64,000 nucleotides of DNA from Aricia agestis (GCF_905147365.1 NC_056412.1:6626001-6690000), one strand, 5' to 3'. Counted from the first letter of the stretch, positions 1 through 10,549 are shown. The notes: a model not told the origin generated them from the letters alone. Translations and numbers: made by a program.

Positions 1-221
1 TCATGTTTAATGTTAGATTTCGCTTTCTGACAAAATAAAATACACAAGTAGCTAAGTAACAGCAGTATCTATTTCGGCTGTGTTATAAAATAGCATCAAA
101 AATAATGTTCTTAGTGAAATATTAAATTATGCAGATTAATTTTACTATAAGTAGCCATAAATTTAATTAAGTAGACATAATGTGAATAAATCATGAAAAG
201 TCATTGCTTTTTATTTCTCAA

Positions 222-277
222 TGTACAAGAAGGCATTTTATACTTAAGAATTTAAGTATAAAATGCCTTCTTGTACA
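222..277. repeat. 56-bp palindrome
   Basis: Two 28-base arms meet with no spacer and match at 26 of 28 positions; the mismatches are at the centre. The outer ends are TGTACA. No second copy is seen in the window, so I cannot tie it to a repeat family. It lies 40 bp left of a palindromic MITE. Confidence 0.8.
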
Positions 278-316
278 AAATATCTTATATCTTTAAACGA
301 GCAATTCTTATATATA

Positions 317-568
317 CAGGGTGTAACAAAAATAAGTGATAATAATTTAGGTTGTATTCATGTTCCTTGTAGAGAGTTCACTGTGAAAGTAGCAGTGCTG
401 AAAGACCTAATTTTTTTTTCACTTTTGTATGGGGAAGCTTGTGACGCTCGGGCCCTTCCCCATACAAAAGTGAAAAAAAAAATCCGTCTTACATCCCTGC
501 TACTTTCACAGTGAACTCTCTACAAGGAACACGTACACATCCTTGAGTATTATCACTTATTTTTGTTT
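317..568. mobile_element. Palindromic MITE, family A, copy 1
   Basis: An inverted-repeat element of about 250 bp. The left arm starts GTGTAACAAAAATAAGTGAT and the right arm ends with its complement (ATCACTTATTTTTGTT). The arms meet around a short centre carrying the TTTTTCACTTTTGTATGGG motif. It is one of six copies in the window (others at 1771, 15442, 22340, 45788 and 59628). An 83-codon open frame crosses it, but because the element is a palindrome both strands carry the same frame, so I do not call a gene. No transposase is present, and the superfamily is not assigned. Confidence 0.85.
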
Positions 569-583
569 ATGATGTGAAAACAT

Positions 584-735
584 AAAATTTAGTATATACT
601 AACCCCTCAACCCCCTATATAGGGGGTTGAGGGGGCGATAAATCGATCTAGTTAGGAATCATTTTTAGAAAATGACATTTTATTCGTGTTTTATCGAATA
701 CCGAGCAAAGCTCGGTCAAACAGCTAGTATAATAT
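584..735 (+). mobile_element. Interspersed repeat F6, Helitron-like terminal fragment
   Basis: Shares GATAAATCGATCTAG, the run TTAGGAATCATTTTTAGAAA and AAAGCTCGGTCAAA with copies at 13426-13578 (plus) and 44571-44760 (minus). It ends CAGCTAGT, the CTAG-type ending seen on other Helitron-like pieces here. A perfect spacerless 32-bp palindrome of CCCCTCAACCCCCTAT and its complement lies inside at 603-634 and is absent from the other two copies. Confidence 0.6.
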
Positions 736-754
736 TATCCATACAAAACTAGTT

Positions 755-900
755 AAGTATGTAGATGACCCAGTTAACTTCGTTTCACTTTCTTCCTAAA
801 TTAATCTTCTGGACCTTCACGAATATAAAAGATCAAATTTTATCCAAATCGGTTCAGCCGTTCTCGAGTTTTTGTGATACTAACAAAATTTAAAATAATA
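755..900 (+). repeat. Interspersed repeat F7, diverged copy
   Basis: Resembles the better-preserved copies at 5681-6000 and 36474-36630: a 'GACCCAGTTAACTTCGT' start, a middle with 'TTCTGGACCTTCACGAATAT', and 'CAGCCGTTCTCGAGTTTT' near the end. No coding capacity. The class is unknown. Confidence 0.55.
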
Positions 901-1027
901 TTTATTTAAATATGGATGCGACAACGACATCAAGTAGTACGTGCATTTCAATCAATTTTATGAATTGAAAACAATTCAATTGATTGAATCGATTTTCAAA
1001 TGTGTTTAGAAATCAAATGTGTGGTCA

Positions 1028-1090
1028 ATGACCTTAGTGACTTAGATGTCAAATACAACGAGTATTTGACATCTAAGTCACTAAGGTCAT
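1028..1090. repeat. 63-bp perfect palindrome with 5-base loop
   Basis: Arms of 29 bases are exactly complementary around the loop AACGA. Outer ends are ATGACC/GGTCAT. There is no other copy in the window and no flanking repeat family that explains it. Confidence 0.9.
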
Positions 1091-1314
1091 AATTCTTGGA
1101 TTATTGAATAATTGCAATAATTTTTAACTTCGACGATGTATGAGCAAGAGATAAGGTACCCAAAATTTGGCAACGAAGTACTTACATTAATATCAATATT
1201 GAATAAATTAATTACAATGATGTACTTAATAAGTGTTTATCATTATTCATTACGATAAAGAAGGTTAAAAGTTAGTGATGTCAGTTGCCTTGATCGTGAA
1301 CTTCTGTCTCACTA

Positions 1315-1635
1315 ACGGCCGTTCCCAATATTCAATCTATCTCTGGTTTGACATACAACGGATCGCAGCTAACATTGAATTGACATAAAATATATGTCTC
1401 TAATGTCTAACGGCCGTTCCCAATATTTGATCTATCTCTGGTTTTGCCCTACTAGAGATAGGAATAGCTCACATTAGACATTAGAGACATATTTTTTATG
1501 TCAATTGTGAGCTATTCCTATCTCTAGTAAGGCAAAACCAGAGATAGATCAAATATTGGGAACGGCCATAATGTGTGCTATTCATATCTTTAGTAGGGCA
1601 AAACCAGAGATAGATCAAATATTGGGAACGGCCGT
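1315..1635. mobile_element. Nested palindromic MITEs with ACGGCCGTTCCC ends
   Basis: The terminal sequence ACGGCCGTTCCCAATATT occurs four times: forward at 1315 and 1410, reverse ending at about 1568 and 1635. The inner pair (1410-1568) folds into arms of about 65 bp, including TCTATCTCTGGTTTTGCC and AGATAGGAATAGCTCACA. The outer pair encloses it, so this reads as one copy inside or duplicated next to another. The 81-codon minus-strand frame here repeats the same short peptide because of the duplicated ends; it is not a gene. Confidence 0.75.
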
Positions 1636-1770
1636 AAGAAGAGCTTTTACGTCCGTTACTTTGCAATCCAATCCAACCAATAAAAAGTACAGAAATTATG
1701 TGGTTATTAGGTATACAATTTTTCGTAAGTGATTGGTTCATTTACAAAATATTTATGGCATGAAAATATA

Positions 1771-2023
1771 TAGTGTGTAACAAAAATAAGTGATAATACT
1801 TTAGGGTGTGTACGTGGTCCTTGTAGAGAAGTCACTGTGAAAGTAGCAGCGCTGAAAGACGAATATTTTTTTTCACTTTTGTATGGGCAAGAGCCCGAGC
1901 GTCACGAGTGTCCCCATACAAAAGTGAAAAAAAAATTTGGTCTTTCAGCGCTGCTACTTTCACAGTGAACTCTCTACACGTACACACCCTAAAGTATTAT
2001 CACTTATTTTTGTTACACTCTGT
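1771..2023. mobile_element. Palindromic MITE, family A, copy 2
   Basis: Full-length copy: GTGTAACAAAAATAAGTGAT at the left, the complement at the right, GCAGCGCTGAAAGAC in both arms, and a centre with CACTTTTGTATGGGCAAG. It has no transposase. It sits 70 bp upstream of a Helitron-like fragment. Confidence 0.85.
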
Positions 2024-2092
2024 ATATCGCTACCTCACCTTTGTTTTTTTATCATGCGTATATTATATACATACAGTTTATGAATAGGTACA

Positions 2093-2313
2093 TCTATATA
2101 TATAAAACTCAAAGGTGATCTATCAACGGACAGCCTAAGCCACTGAACCGATCGGGCTGAAATTTGACATGCAGGTAGATGTTATGACGTAGGCATCCGC
2201 TAACAAAGGATTTTGATCAATTCCACGGTCCACCCCCAAGGGGTTAAAATAGGGGATGAAAGTTTGATATAATAATACTTCTTAACGCGAGCGAAGCCGC
2301 GGGCAAAAGCTCG
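2093..2313 (+). mobile_element. Short Helitron-like element HT1, copy 1
   Basis: Begins TCTATATATATAAAACTCAA and ends GCGAAGCCGCGGGCAAAAGC then TCGT. The middle contains GGCTGAAATTTGACATGC and the run CAGGTAGATGTTATGACGTA. The 5' TC and the GC-rich stem just before the 3' end suit a non-autonomous Helitron, but the last four bases are CTCG rather than CTRR, so the class is an inference. Other copies are at 11272 (plus) and 13202 (minus). Confidence 0.65.
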
Positions 2314-3282
2314 TATAATACATTATACTTTTTTATTTTATTTAACTCTTTATTACAGACAAGAAAAAACAATTTATATACAATTAATATGGAAAGACGA
2401 CACAGAGGAGGCTTATTTCTAAAATAAATCTCTTACAGCAGCCCTACGGAGAGATAGTTACGGTGTAAAAGACAGCAGATAGGACGTGCACACTCAATAC
2501 TTTTGTTAAAATTATAATATCAATCTTTTTAATATTTCTAGTTTTTTTTAAGCTTCGCGACATCCCAGGGTGTTTGAAAAACACTGATTTACAGAATCGA
2601 ATCGTCATCTGACTGTCCTATCCCCTGTATCTAACCAAGTCTAGGGCTGCAGTTACTGAATCTTCTCTTTAACGAATTTGCCAAATGTACCAAAAAATCT
2701 TTACAGTGTAACATTTATTAGTTTTATTTTATTTATTTATTTATTTAACTCAGGCATCTTGGCCCATATTATAAATGCCTTATAGACTAACATCCATACA
2801 ATTATACTAAAAACTAACACTAAACACGTATTGTCTGCGACGTGGGGCGCGACGTGTTCGGAAGTAAAATGAGAATCATATTTTTGTTTTTTTTTATAGA
2901 TACCTACATCAAATTTCACTGATTAGGGCATGTTCAATGAATTGAATAGTTAATAAGACAGACGCTGAAAGCAAAAAAAAAAAGTGAAAAAAGGAGTTAT
3001 TCAACAAGCGTTAAATTGCCTTTTATTTCCACGTCAAATAGTTCCTGTGCTTTCATTTGTTTAGTGTTTTGTGCATAACATGCATATCATATCATGCATG
3101 CGATGGGCCGTGGAGCTGAACGAATATCAAATAATTCATAATAAGACACGTGGCAGAACGGAAACTACACACGTGCTATCAATTAGAGTTGGTCGGAATA
3201 AAAAATTAACTAGAAATTGTAAAGGGCGGCCGATGTAGGTGGAGTGAGTAGTGAATGCGCCTAAGCCACGGAAAGTACTATT
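2314..3282. other. Intergenic, no gene seen
   Basis: AT-rich DNA with short frames only. A slightly GC-richer patch around 2830-2870 (GACGTGGGGCGCGACGTG) and CACGTG-containing sequence near 3150-3175 stand out weakly. I find no repeat that recurs elsewhere in the window. Confidence 0.4.
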
Positions 3283-3835
3283 CATCTATATTAATATTAT
3301 AAAGCGGTAGAGTTTGTTAGTTTGTTTGTGTGTTTGTTTGAACGCGCTAATCTCAGGAACTACAGGTCCGATTTGAAAAATTCTTTCAGTGTTGGATAGC
3401 TCATTTATCGAGGAAGGCTATTTTATCACGTTAATACTAATAGGAGCGAATGAATAGAGGAAAGTGTGTAAAAAACGGGAGAAATTATTTTAAATGGCTT
3501 ATTTGAACGCGCTAATCTCAAGAAGTACTGGTCCGATTTGAAAAATTGTTTCAGTGTTAGATAGCCCATTTATTGAGGAAGGCTATAGGCTATATTTTAT
3601 TACGCTAAGACTAATAGGAGCGAAGAAATAGAGGAAAATGTGGTAAAAACGGGGGAAATTATTTGAAAGGACTTATCTCACGATCTACTGGAGCAATTTT
3701 TGGCACAGATAAGAAGTAGACCACGTGAAGGATCATAGGCTATATTTTAGTCTTTTAGCTAATTTGTCTGTGAAATATCTTATTTAGTCGGGTGAAGCTG
3801 CGCGGAACGTTATATTTCGCGTGGTCACGACATCA
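3283..3835 (+). mobile_element. Helitron-like element HT4 with internal tandem units
   Basis: Starts near ATATTAATATTATAAAGCGG followed by a TTTG-rich run. The unit starting TGAACGCGCTAATCTCA begins at 3339 and again at 3504, and a diverged third unit starts near 3670. It ends with GAAGCTGCGCGGAACGTT. The larger relative at 50140-51020 has four units. There is no coding capacity; the assignment to Helitron-like rests on its GC-rich end. Confidence 0.6.
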
Positions 3836-4054
3836 CGCGTAAACAGCTGGACTCATTTTGCTGAAATCTGTTATAAAGATACTTTGAGTCCCAAAAAAGA
3901 ACATAGGATACATTTTGTCCCGGAAAAATGTACGGTTACTGCACAATATACTTTTATGATTTGGGCGTAAACTATTCAATCTATTTTGATTGAATTTGGT
4001 ATGGTTAGGTGGTATTAATATCTTGAGTCTCGGGAAAGGACAAGGAATACTAAT

Positions 4055-4335
4055 TTTGAGGACCTCTGTGGCTCAGTGGTGAGCGCGTTGGTAGCTCAAG
4101 CCGGGGGTTGCGGGTTCGAATCACGCCGACGGAACAAAAAGTTTTCAAAGTCCCTGGATCATGGATGTGTATTAAATATGTGTATCATATTATAATAAAA
4201 TTCTTAAATATATGTATGGTATAAAAGTAGTATAAAAGTATTAAATATATTTCCGTTGTCTGGCACCCGTAACACAAGTCCTTCAGGTACTTACCACGGG
4301 GCCAGACTGACGTGGTGTGAAGCGTCCATAGATAT
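4055..4335 (+). mobile_element. tRNA-derived SINE, copy 1
   Basis: The head matches RNA polymerase III internal promoter boxes: TGGCTCAGTGGTGAGCG as box A and GGGTTCGAATC as box B, about 40 bases apart. The tRNA-unrelated body carries GGATGTGTATTAAATATGTG and CGTGGTGTGAAGCGTCCATA, shared with the copy at 5015-5283. The head does not fold as a normal tRNA anticodon arm and is followed by a body, so this is a SINE and not a tRNA gene. Confidence 0.8.
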
Positions 4336-4390
4336 GAAAAAAAAAATGGCCCGGAAAATGTACGGTTCCCGCACAATAAACTTTTATGAT

Positions 4391-4447
4391 TATCGCCTAA
4401 ACTATTCAATCTATTTTGATGAAATAGATTGAATAGTTTAGGCGATA
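4391..4447. repeat. 57-bp palindrome at a Helitron-like end
   Basis: Arms of about 26 bases (TATCGCCTAAACTATTCAAT... and its complement) flank a 3-4 base centre. The left arm is ordinary HT3 sequence. The right arm is the same sequence inverted, placed directly before the terminal GCGGGCAACAGCTAGT. Confidence 0.85.
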
Positions 4448-4844
4448 TCGCGGGCAACAGCTAGTTATTAATAGTTTTTTATCAGATAAACCTACGCCCA
4501 ATTTTAAAATTAACAGGATTTTTGTAATCGTTGATTAAAATGTATGAAGTTGTCACATGTTCTTCTAAATCATGAAAGTACGGGCACGGTATCAGAGTAG
4601 ACTTTGACGTTGATGAAAATGGCACAAAATATTACTTAGATTTTGAATTATTTTTTCATTAGAATAGAAACAAGCAGAATAGCTTGGGAGCTCCACTCTC
4701 ACAAAAAACACCACCTCCGATTGTCAGCACTGGAGGCTTTCTTATCAGTTATCACATTCGTCTGTACTTGACCTAAATATTAAAAACAATTATGTAACTT
4801 GATAAAAATGTATACCTTTATCTATGTCCAATAAAACAATTATT

Positions 4845-4991
4845 GTACTATCAGAGAGGTTGATTCCTAGGCAGATGGCGGGCCTAAGTAATTTGGTCGC
4901 GTTAAGGCAAACCCATCCGACCGAATATCACATCTGACATTGAATTACGTAGGTCCGTCAACTGCCTAGGAATCAATTTCCTCGATGGTAC
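4845..4991. mobile_element. MITE family B, copy 1
   Basis: Inverted ends GTACTATCAGAGAGGTTGAT and ATCAATTTCCTCGATGGTAC frame 147 bp. The palindromic core GATTCCTAGGCA/TGCCTAGGAATC sits inside both ends. Three other copies are at 11722, 24122 and 54306. No transposase. Confidence 0.8.
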
Positions 4992-5014
4992 AATATTATT
5001 AGTACATATTAGTA

Positions 5015-5283
5015 TTTTGACGACCTCTGTGGCTCAGTGGTGAGCGCGTTGGTAGCTCAAGCCGGGGGTTGCGGGTTCGAATCTCGCCAACGGAACAAAA
5101 AAAGTTTCCAAAGTTCCTGGGTAATGGATGTGTATTAAATATGTGTATCATATAATCTATTTTAAATATATGTATAGTATAAAAGTATTAAATATATTTC
5201 CGTTGTCTGGTACCTGTAACACAAGTCCATCAGGTACTTACCACGAGGCCAGACTGACGTGGTGTGAAGCGTCCATAGATATT
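5015..5283 (+). mobile_element. tRNA-derived SINE, copy 2
   Basis: Same structure as the copy at 4055: box A TGGCTCAGTGGTGAGCG, box B GGGTTCGAATC, then the shared body ending GAAGCGTCCATAGATAT, followed by a TTA-rich tail. Nearly colinear with copy 1 apart from a few small gaps. Confidence 0.8.
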
Positions 5284-5680
5284 ATATTATTATTATTAAT
5301 ATGAAGCATATTACCTACTGTATAACTGGACTAATTAATAAAAAAGCGCAAAAAAAATTGTGAGATCATTGTTGCTTTCTTAACCCAGTATCAATTTACT
5401 TAAGAAATATTTTAAGTCGTAATAGTCATTTATTATATTTGTGGAGTAATTATTATGAGTCACACTTAAACACACGTAAGTTGTTCTAATTACCGTAGGT
5501 TGAGACAAAGATGTGATTCACCGGACTTTGCAACTAGATCACTGTAATCTTTCATATTTAAACTAGCAATAATTTTATTACCTACCATGAATGTTTAATG
5601 ACTAATAGCAAAACTAAGCGATCTAAACAAAGAGATTTCCAACGAAATATACCTACATGTAGGTTTGCATTTATGAGAGT

Positions 5681-6000
5681 AACTAGCTGTCCCGGTGAAC
5701 TTCGTGTCACTTTAAAACCTTCCCTGGACCAACTAATATATATTCTGTGCCTGGACTTCTACGAATATTTTAAGACTAAAATCAGCCCAATCTGTCCAGC
5801 CGTTTTCGAGTTTTAGCGCGACTAACACATTTGAAAATCCATTTTTATATATAACTAGCTGTCCCGGTGAACTTCGTGTCACTTTAAAACCTTCCCTGGA
5901 CTTCTACGAATATTTTAAGACTAAAATCAGCCCAATCCGTCCAGCCGTTTTCGAGTTTTAGCGCGACTAACACATTTGAAAATCCATTTTTATATATATA
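5681..6000 (+). repeat. Interspersed repeat F7, tandem pair
   Basis: Two head-to-tail copies start AACTAGCTGTCCCGGTGAAC (about 5681 and 5853). The second lacks a short piece after CCTTCCCTGGA. Both share CAGCCGTTTTCGAGTTTTAG and end with AAAATCCATTTTTATATATA. A 72-codon frame over the first copy is a by-product. The class is unknown. Confidence 0.75.
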
Positions 6001-6155
6001 GATATAGAAGATAACTGAAGACCGATTTGAGCGGTCAAATGTAGAGTATAGACACAGAATTTCAGCTTTTTCTTACAGGCGCCTGTTTTTCAGAGACCAC
6101 CATTTTCAGGACGTGGGCAGAGCTCTGTTAGTTCTTCAGTTCTTAAACTATTTAC

Positions 6156-6338
6156 TTAGGCTGGTTTTATAGTAGAGCGTTTCGGCAGCGCCGTTGGAGC
6201 GCCGCGCGTTCGAATATGTATGGGGGTAGTAGTTGCGTTTTAAAGTCCGCGCGCTTGAGCAGCGCCGTTCGTCCATACGTTTGCGAACGCGCGCGCTCCA
6301 ACGGCGCTGCGAAACGCTCTACTATAAAACCAGCCTTA
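6156..6338. mobile_element. GC-rich palindromic MITE
   Basis: Terminal inverted repeats of about 40 bp begin TAGGCTGGTTTTATAGTAGA, continue GCGTTTCGGCAGCGCCGTTG, and end at the right with AAAACCAGCCTTA. Both sides carry TTA-type flanks that could be a target duplication. Only one copy is in the window. Confidence 0.75.
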
Positions 6339-6394
6339 GTTTTAGTGTCACCGCAGACTTACAATTTGCATCAAACTAAAAGTTGTACAATTAA

Positions 6395-6495
6395 GAACCG
6401 GTGGTAGGCAACGTAGTTTCTTCGTTCGACTTTCAAAAAGTGTATCATGATACCCATTTTGAATAAAAAGATATTTTATTTTATTTTATTTTATT
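6395..6495 (+). repeat. LINE/SINE 3'-end-like fragment F8
   Basis: Contains AACCGGTGGTAGGCAACGTA and finishes with a TTTTATTTTATTTTATTTTA run. The same motif appears inverted at 12120-12320 (TGCCTACCACCGGTTCGGG) and 46985-47075. A shared tail next to an A/T-rich run suggests a retroposed family; no coding part remains. Confidence 0.5.
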
Positions 6496-7078
6496 TATTG
6501 TTGGATGCAATGTTCGAGCTCTCATAAGCCATAGCTAACAGTCATACTATACGATTTAGTTTGTCAACTTGAAATTGTAAGTCTGTGATGACACTTACTC
6601 TAGTTACTGCGATCTCTGGATAACTAACAGAGTACCCAGGTCCTCTAAAGATAATAATATCAGAGTTAGAATATTAGTGTATTCAAAATCGTTGGAACTA
6701 TCTACATCTAAATATCTGCTTGAACGGATATAACAAATGCCAGATAGTTTTAATAATGGAACATATTGTGCTACACGTATCACGAGGGAGGAAACGGCGC
6801 GGCTGACGCACACTCCACACTCCACAGGCCGCAGCCTGCAATATGCTCCCGTGATTCCGGTTCTGAATTATTTATATGTTTTATTCATTATATTCGGACA
6901 AAACTACAATTCGTAACTTTAATTAATAATTGCTTAATGTATAACTCAATTATGAAAACTGGAAATGTTTTGTCAAATTTCATATTTTAAATTTCTGTGT
7001 CCTGTTTGTTTTCGTACTATAATTAATATTTTATAAATAAAAAAAATGCAAGGGTAGCTAATTTAGCTGTTAGTTGCT

Positions 7079-7280
7079 GCGGGGCTAAAATAGTCGCTTA
7101 GTTGAATCATACAATGAATCATTTACGATTCATTTTTAAACTTCTCTTAACGTGCAATGCATTTAATAATTCGTACTAAGCAATTCATTTGTTTGACATT
7201 TTTCTATGAAAAGTCGTAAAAATGATCCAATAAATCCGAATTACTTTTCTGTCAAATAGCAGAATCATCAAAATATGTTA
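7079..7280. mobile_element. MITE family D, right end missing
   Basis: The left end GCGGGGCTAAAATAGTCGC is followed by GAATCATACAATGAATCATT. This is colinear with the complete copy at 25505-25702, which has an inverted ACCATTTTAGCCCCGC right end. No matching right end is found here. Confidence 0.5.
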
Positions 7281-7479
7281 CTATAAACGTCATCTTTGAT
7301 CTTAGAACTATTCTGATGTCGTAATACATTAAAGAAATTGTTTAACTAAAGAAATTTAACAAAGTCGGTTTCAAAACTTTGAAGTTTGTATGTAACAAAC
7401 ATGACTAAAGTAAAAAATGTTGCCAGCATATAGCATGGCTTCATAACGTTATCGATTACTAGAAAAATTACCGTTACGT

Positions 7480-7745
7480 ACCGTTATTTTTATAAGGGTA
7501 GCTTAACGATATTTTTGAAGAAATGCCGTTATTATTACCGGTAAAAATATCGTTATTTTCTGGTATGCGACGTTGCCAGTTTGACGCGACACATTTCGTT
7601 AATATTCATACAAGTCTGTGGGTAACATATTTTTTAGATACCTATAGGTATAAAAATAACGTTATTAATACTGATATTTTTAACGGTAATTTTTGGTATG
7701 CAACGATGCCAGTTCGACGGGACACCTTCCGTTCATGTTAGTAGA
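7480..7745 (+). repeat. Direct duplication of about 145 bp
   Basis: GGTATGCGACGTTGCCAGTT with TGACGCGACACATTTCGTT (around 7562) recurs as GGTATGCAACGATGCCAGTT with CGACGGGACACCTTCCGTT (around 7695). Both are preceded by a stretch rich in GGTAAAAATATCGTTATT. Short plus-strand frames cross it, without recognisable protein similarity. Confidence 0.6.
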
Positions 7746-7817
7746 CGCATGAAATCTCACTCAAAGCCCAACTTCGAGCATCAAAGTTTTTTCGCAAGAT
7801 TTGTGCTTACCTACTTT

Positions 7818-7890
7818 TTAGGGTTCCGTAGTCAACAAGGAACCCTTATAGTTTCGGTCTGTCAGGCCGTCTGTCTGTCTGTATTAAATT
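7818..7890 (+). repeat. Repeat-end fragment with CTGTCTGTCTGT
   Basis: TTAGGGTTCCGTAGTCAACA with AGGAACCCTTATAG, then a CTGT-rich stretch. The first part recurs at 8138-8168. I know such ends from interspersed repeats of moths; no further assignment. Confidence 0.45.
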
Positions 7891-8204
7891 TTACTGCGGA
7901 CATCTATACTTACCGTCTTGTACCGCGTTTGATATTACGCGCCATTCCACGCGAACACGGACATGTCATACTTGTTCTTATCTACAGCGAACACTGCACA
8001 GTGCACGTGGGTGTGCTCGTACAAAGATTACGCGCAAGATTGTTGATTAATTTAATTATTCAGTGAACCGTAAGCCGTTACCCGCTTGCTCGTTTGCCCC
8101 CTTATTTCATAAAAAAAAAATCGACATGACGCATATTTTAGGGTTCCGTAGTCAACAAGGAACCCTTAGGGTGAGGCCAAACGAGCGTAATTTTGTGAGT
8201 CATG

Positions 8205-8475
8205 AGTCACCTGATGGAAAGCAACTACCGTCGCCCATGGACACTCGCAACATCAGAAGAGCTGCAGGTGCGTTGCCGGCCTTTTAAGAGGGAATACGCT
8301 CTCTTCTTGAAAGTTTGCAGGTCGTATAGGTCCGGAAATACTGCTGGTGACAGTTCGTTCCAGAGTTTTACAGTGCGCGGCTGAAAGTTACGCGAAAAAT
8401 GCACGGTGGAAGACTGCCACTCATCAAGGTGATGAGGATGGTAAGTATATTTTTCGCGTGTGGCGATGGCGAAAA
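8205..8475 (-). pseudogene. LINE reverse-transcriptase C-terminal fragment (jockey/R1-type)
   Basis: The minus strand carries the same protein tail as the copy at 54746-55056. There the encoded tail includes FLPRTVKLWNELSPAVFPDR, a pattern typical of the end of insect non-LTR retrotransposon ORF2. This copy is 5'-truncated. Its expected 3' tail (ATAAGGGGGCAAACGAGC) is replaced by an unrelated piece, GTGAGGCCAAACGAGCGTAA, so it is a chimaera. It is non-functional. Confidence 0.7.
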
Positions 8476-8599
8476 GTTGCAGGAGGTATGATTCCGAACA
8501 ATTCCTCAGAGCACTTCCCGTGATACAACTGATAGCCTTAAATATTTAATTTATTTTGTTTTTAGTATTATAGCGGCAATAGAAATACATAATGTTAGA

Positions 8600-8672
8600 A
8601 AAGCAGATGGATGAGCGCATTGGTAGCTCAAGCCGGGAGTCGCGGGTTCGAATCCCGCCGACGGAATAAAAA
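8600..8672 (+). mobile_element. tRNA-derived SINE, head fragment
   Basis: GAGCGCATTGGTAGCTCAAG and CGCGGGTTCGAATCCCGCCG match the head of the SINEs at 4055 and 5015, without the body. It directly abuts a small family R9 fragment (GTATTATAGCGGCAATAGAAATAC... region at 8560-8590). Confidence 0.6.
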
Positions 8673-9077
8673 AAATCATTTTTTTTAGTATTTATATTTA
8701 TAAAAAAATATAGATATTTTAAAAGAGCCAAAATCTGAAAGAGTTAAGAAAACTTTAATAAATGTCATTTCCGAATAAAATTAATCAGCGACATCTTTGG
8801 GAGAATTTTGCAGTTTGTGAACGTGTTTTAAAAATAGTCTACTAGATGGTGCATTTATTTATTGTATTTTTTATTTGTTAGGCTAATTTGATACACTCAA
8901 CGCCATCTATCGTTCAGATGAGAACTAAAAACTGCAGACACGCTGTTTTTTATGGGATTCAAGAGTCTTATGTATAATTGGTCTGTGGTGTGATGGTAGT
9001 GATGATGATGATGACGAATGTAATTTACATAGTAGCATAATAATATGCTTTCTTCGTAAAACAGCGCCGGAACCCCC

Positions 9078-10545
9078 AAACTTTTATCTATAAAGAATCC
9101 GGAGTTCTCTTAGTATCTTCGGAACCATAGCATACCTTGGTGCAAAATCTTACTTTTTGGTAGCATATGCTTAGGATACTTATCTTTAAATCAAAATCAC
9201 CATATTATGTTTCCATATAATTAATAATTTCAAGTATCGGTTAAATTTTCATATTGTTGTATGGGCATAGATGCCCTTGCGGCAGTAACGTTACGAAAAT
9301 ATAACGATATTTGAAGATTATGGTGAAATTATTAAACACCATTTTGTATTTAGTTATAAAATGATTTTAATGAACAAATATACAATAAATGTACAGTTTA
9401 ATACATAAAATATAACAATTATATCAAATATTTCGTGGATCATTCATAAAATCATAAATAAATGTAGAAAAAAAACCGGTCATGTTCGTTTTTATGTTTT
9501 TCAGAATGGCAATACAGTTTCAATTATGAATCTGCTAATGAATTGAATTGCCGTTGACGTAGGACGCTATTTTACAAAATTAGATGTATCACCGACGATA
9601 TTGCTCGTAATATCGTCGCTGGTAACTTTTAGCAATTCCTCTCAATCAATTATTGAGAGGAATTGCTAAAAGTTACCATTTTAGCCCCGCTGTCACATAA
9701 ATAATAAAAATTATAAAATTTTAAGTGTAATTATAACTTTGTACTTGCGTGTTAATATAATATAATAAATAAAACACTTATTTATATAACTTTTATTTAT
9801 TACCTAATGTTTTATGTCTAAAAGAGCATAAATTAGCCTAAGTTTATTAGATAATAATTTTAGTATCGAATTAATAAAAAGCTATTTATGAGTTATGGTA
9901 ATTAGTAACTGAATAACGAATTTGTCATAAATTACACTTAGCACTCAATAAACAATGTAAACAAACCTCAAACCTGTCTATATTTTATGAAATGACTAGC
10001 TAAAATTTTTAAGTATTTTGTTGGGACTTGGGAAAGCCCTTATGGAGTTAATTAAAGTATGAAAAATGTAAAACGTTTTTACAAGTGTTAAGTTTATTTT
10101 AAACCTTTTAAGTATACTCATAGTCGGTGGTGATGTTGTTTTTTTCCAATGTTTTATCTCTACACTTGTTTTGAGTGCTTTTAAGTATTTTAAGAGTTTT
10201 GGTACAAGATTAAAATAGACTAACTTACTGATGAATGATATTATTTAACTTTTTAATACTAAGTACCAAAATATTCTGAATCAGAATCTTGCCTGCAAAT
10301 CGTTTTCATGTAGATTTAAATAATACTATTGGTATCTGTTTTCTTACACAAGTTTTTAGTAATTAATGCAATAATAGTCATTATTGACACTGTTATTAGT
10401 AAACAAGTCACTGCATAACAGAACAGCTGTGCAGTATGTTCTAATTTACATGACTTGTGATCTTTACTGATCTGATCTGATCTAAGTATAGAAGTTAATA
10501 TAAGCAGATGTATCTTACACGAGTCAATATCTATACATCTATTAT
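9078..10545. other. Intergenic AT-rich stretch
   Basis: No gene. It holds a perfect palindrome (9621-9677), the MITE D end that follows it, and otherwise AT-rich unique sequence including many TTTTAAGTATTTT-like runs near 10000-10250. Confidence 0.5.
9621..9677. repeat. 57-bp perfect palindrome beside a MITE D end
   Basis: Arms of 26 bases (GGTAACTTTTAGCAATTCCT...) are exactly complementary around CAATT. The right arm runs straight into ATTTTAGCCCCGC, the terminal sequence of MITE family D. The palindrome therefore looks like an inverted copy of the region next to a family D end. Confidence 0.85.
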
Positions 10546-10549
10546 ACAT

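Larger units (their letters stand above)
3838..4464 (+). mobile_element. Helitron-like element HT3, split by a SINE
   Basis: Contains CCCGGAAAAATGTACGGTT, ACTATTCAATCTATTTTGAT and the terminal GCGGGCAACAGCTAGT typical of this family (compare the tandem copies at 48493-49400). It is interrupted at about 4055-4335 by a tRNA-derived SINE: family sequence stops after ACAAGGAATAC and resumes at GGCCCGGAAAATGTACGG. The right part has been inverted-duplicated into a palindrome (4391-4447). Confidence 0.6.

Noticed and set aside
4061..4125. tRNA gene on the plus strand (box A and box B match)
   Set aside because: The head is followed by a long shared body, occurs three times with the same body or breakpoints, and does not fold into a proper anticodon arm; it is a tRNA-derived SINE.
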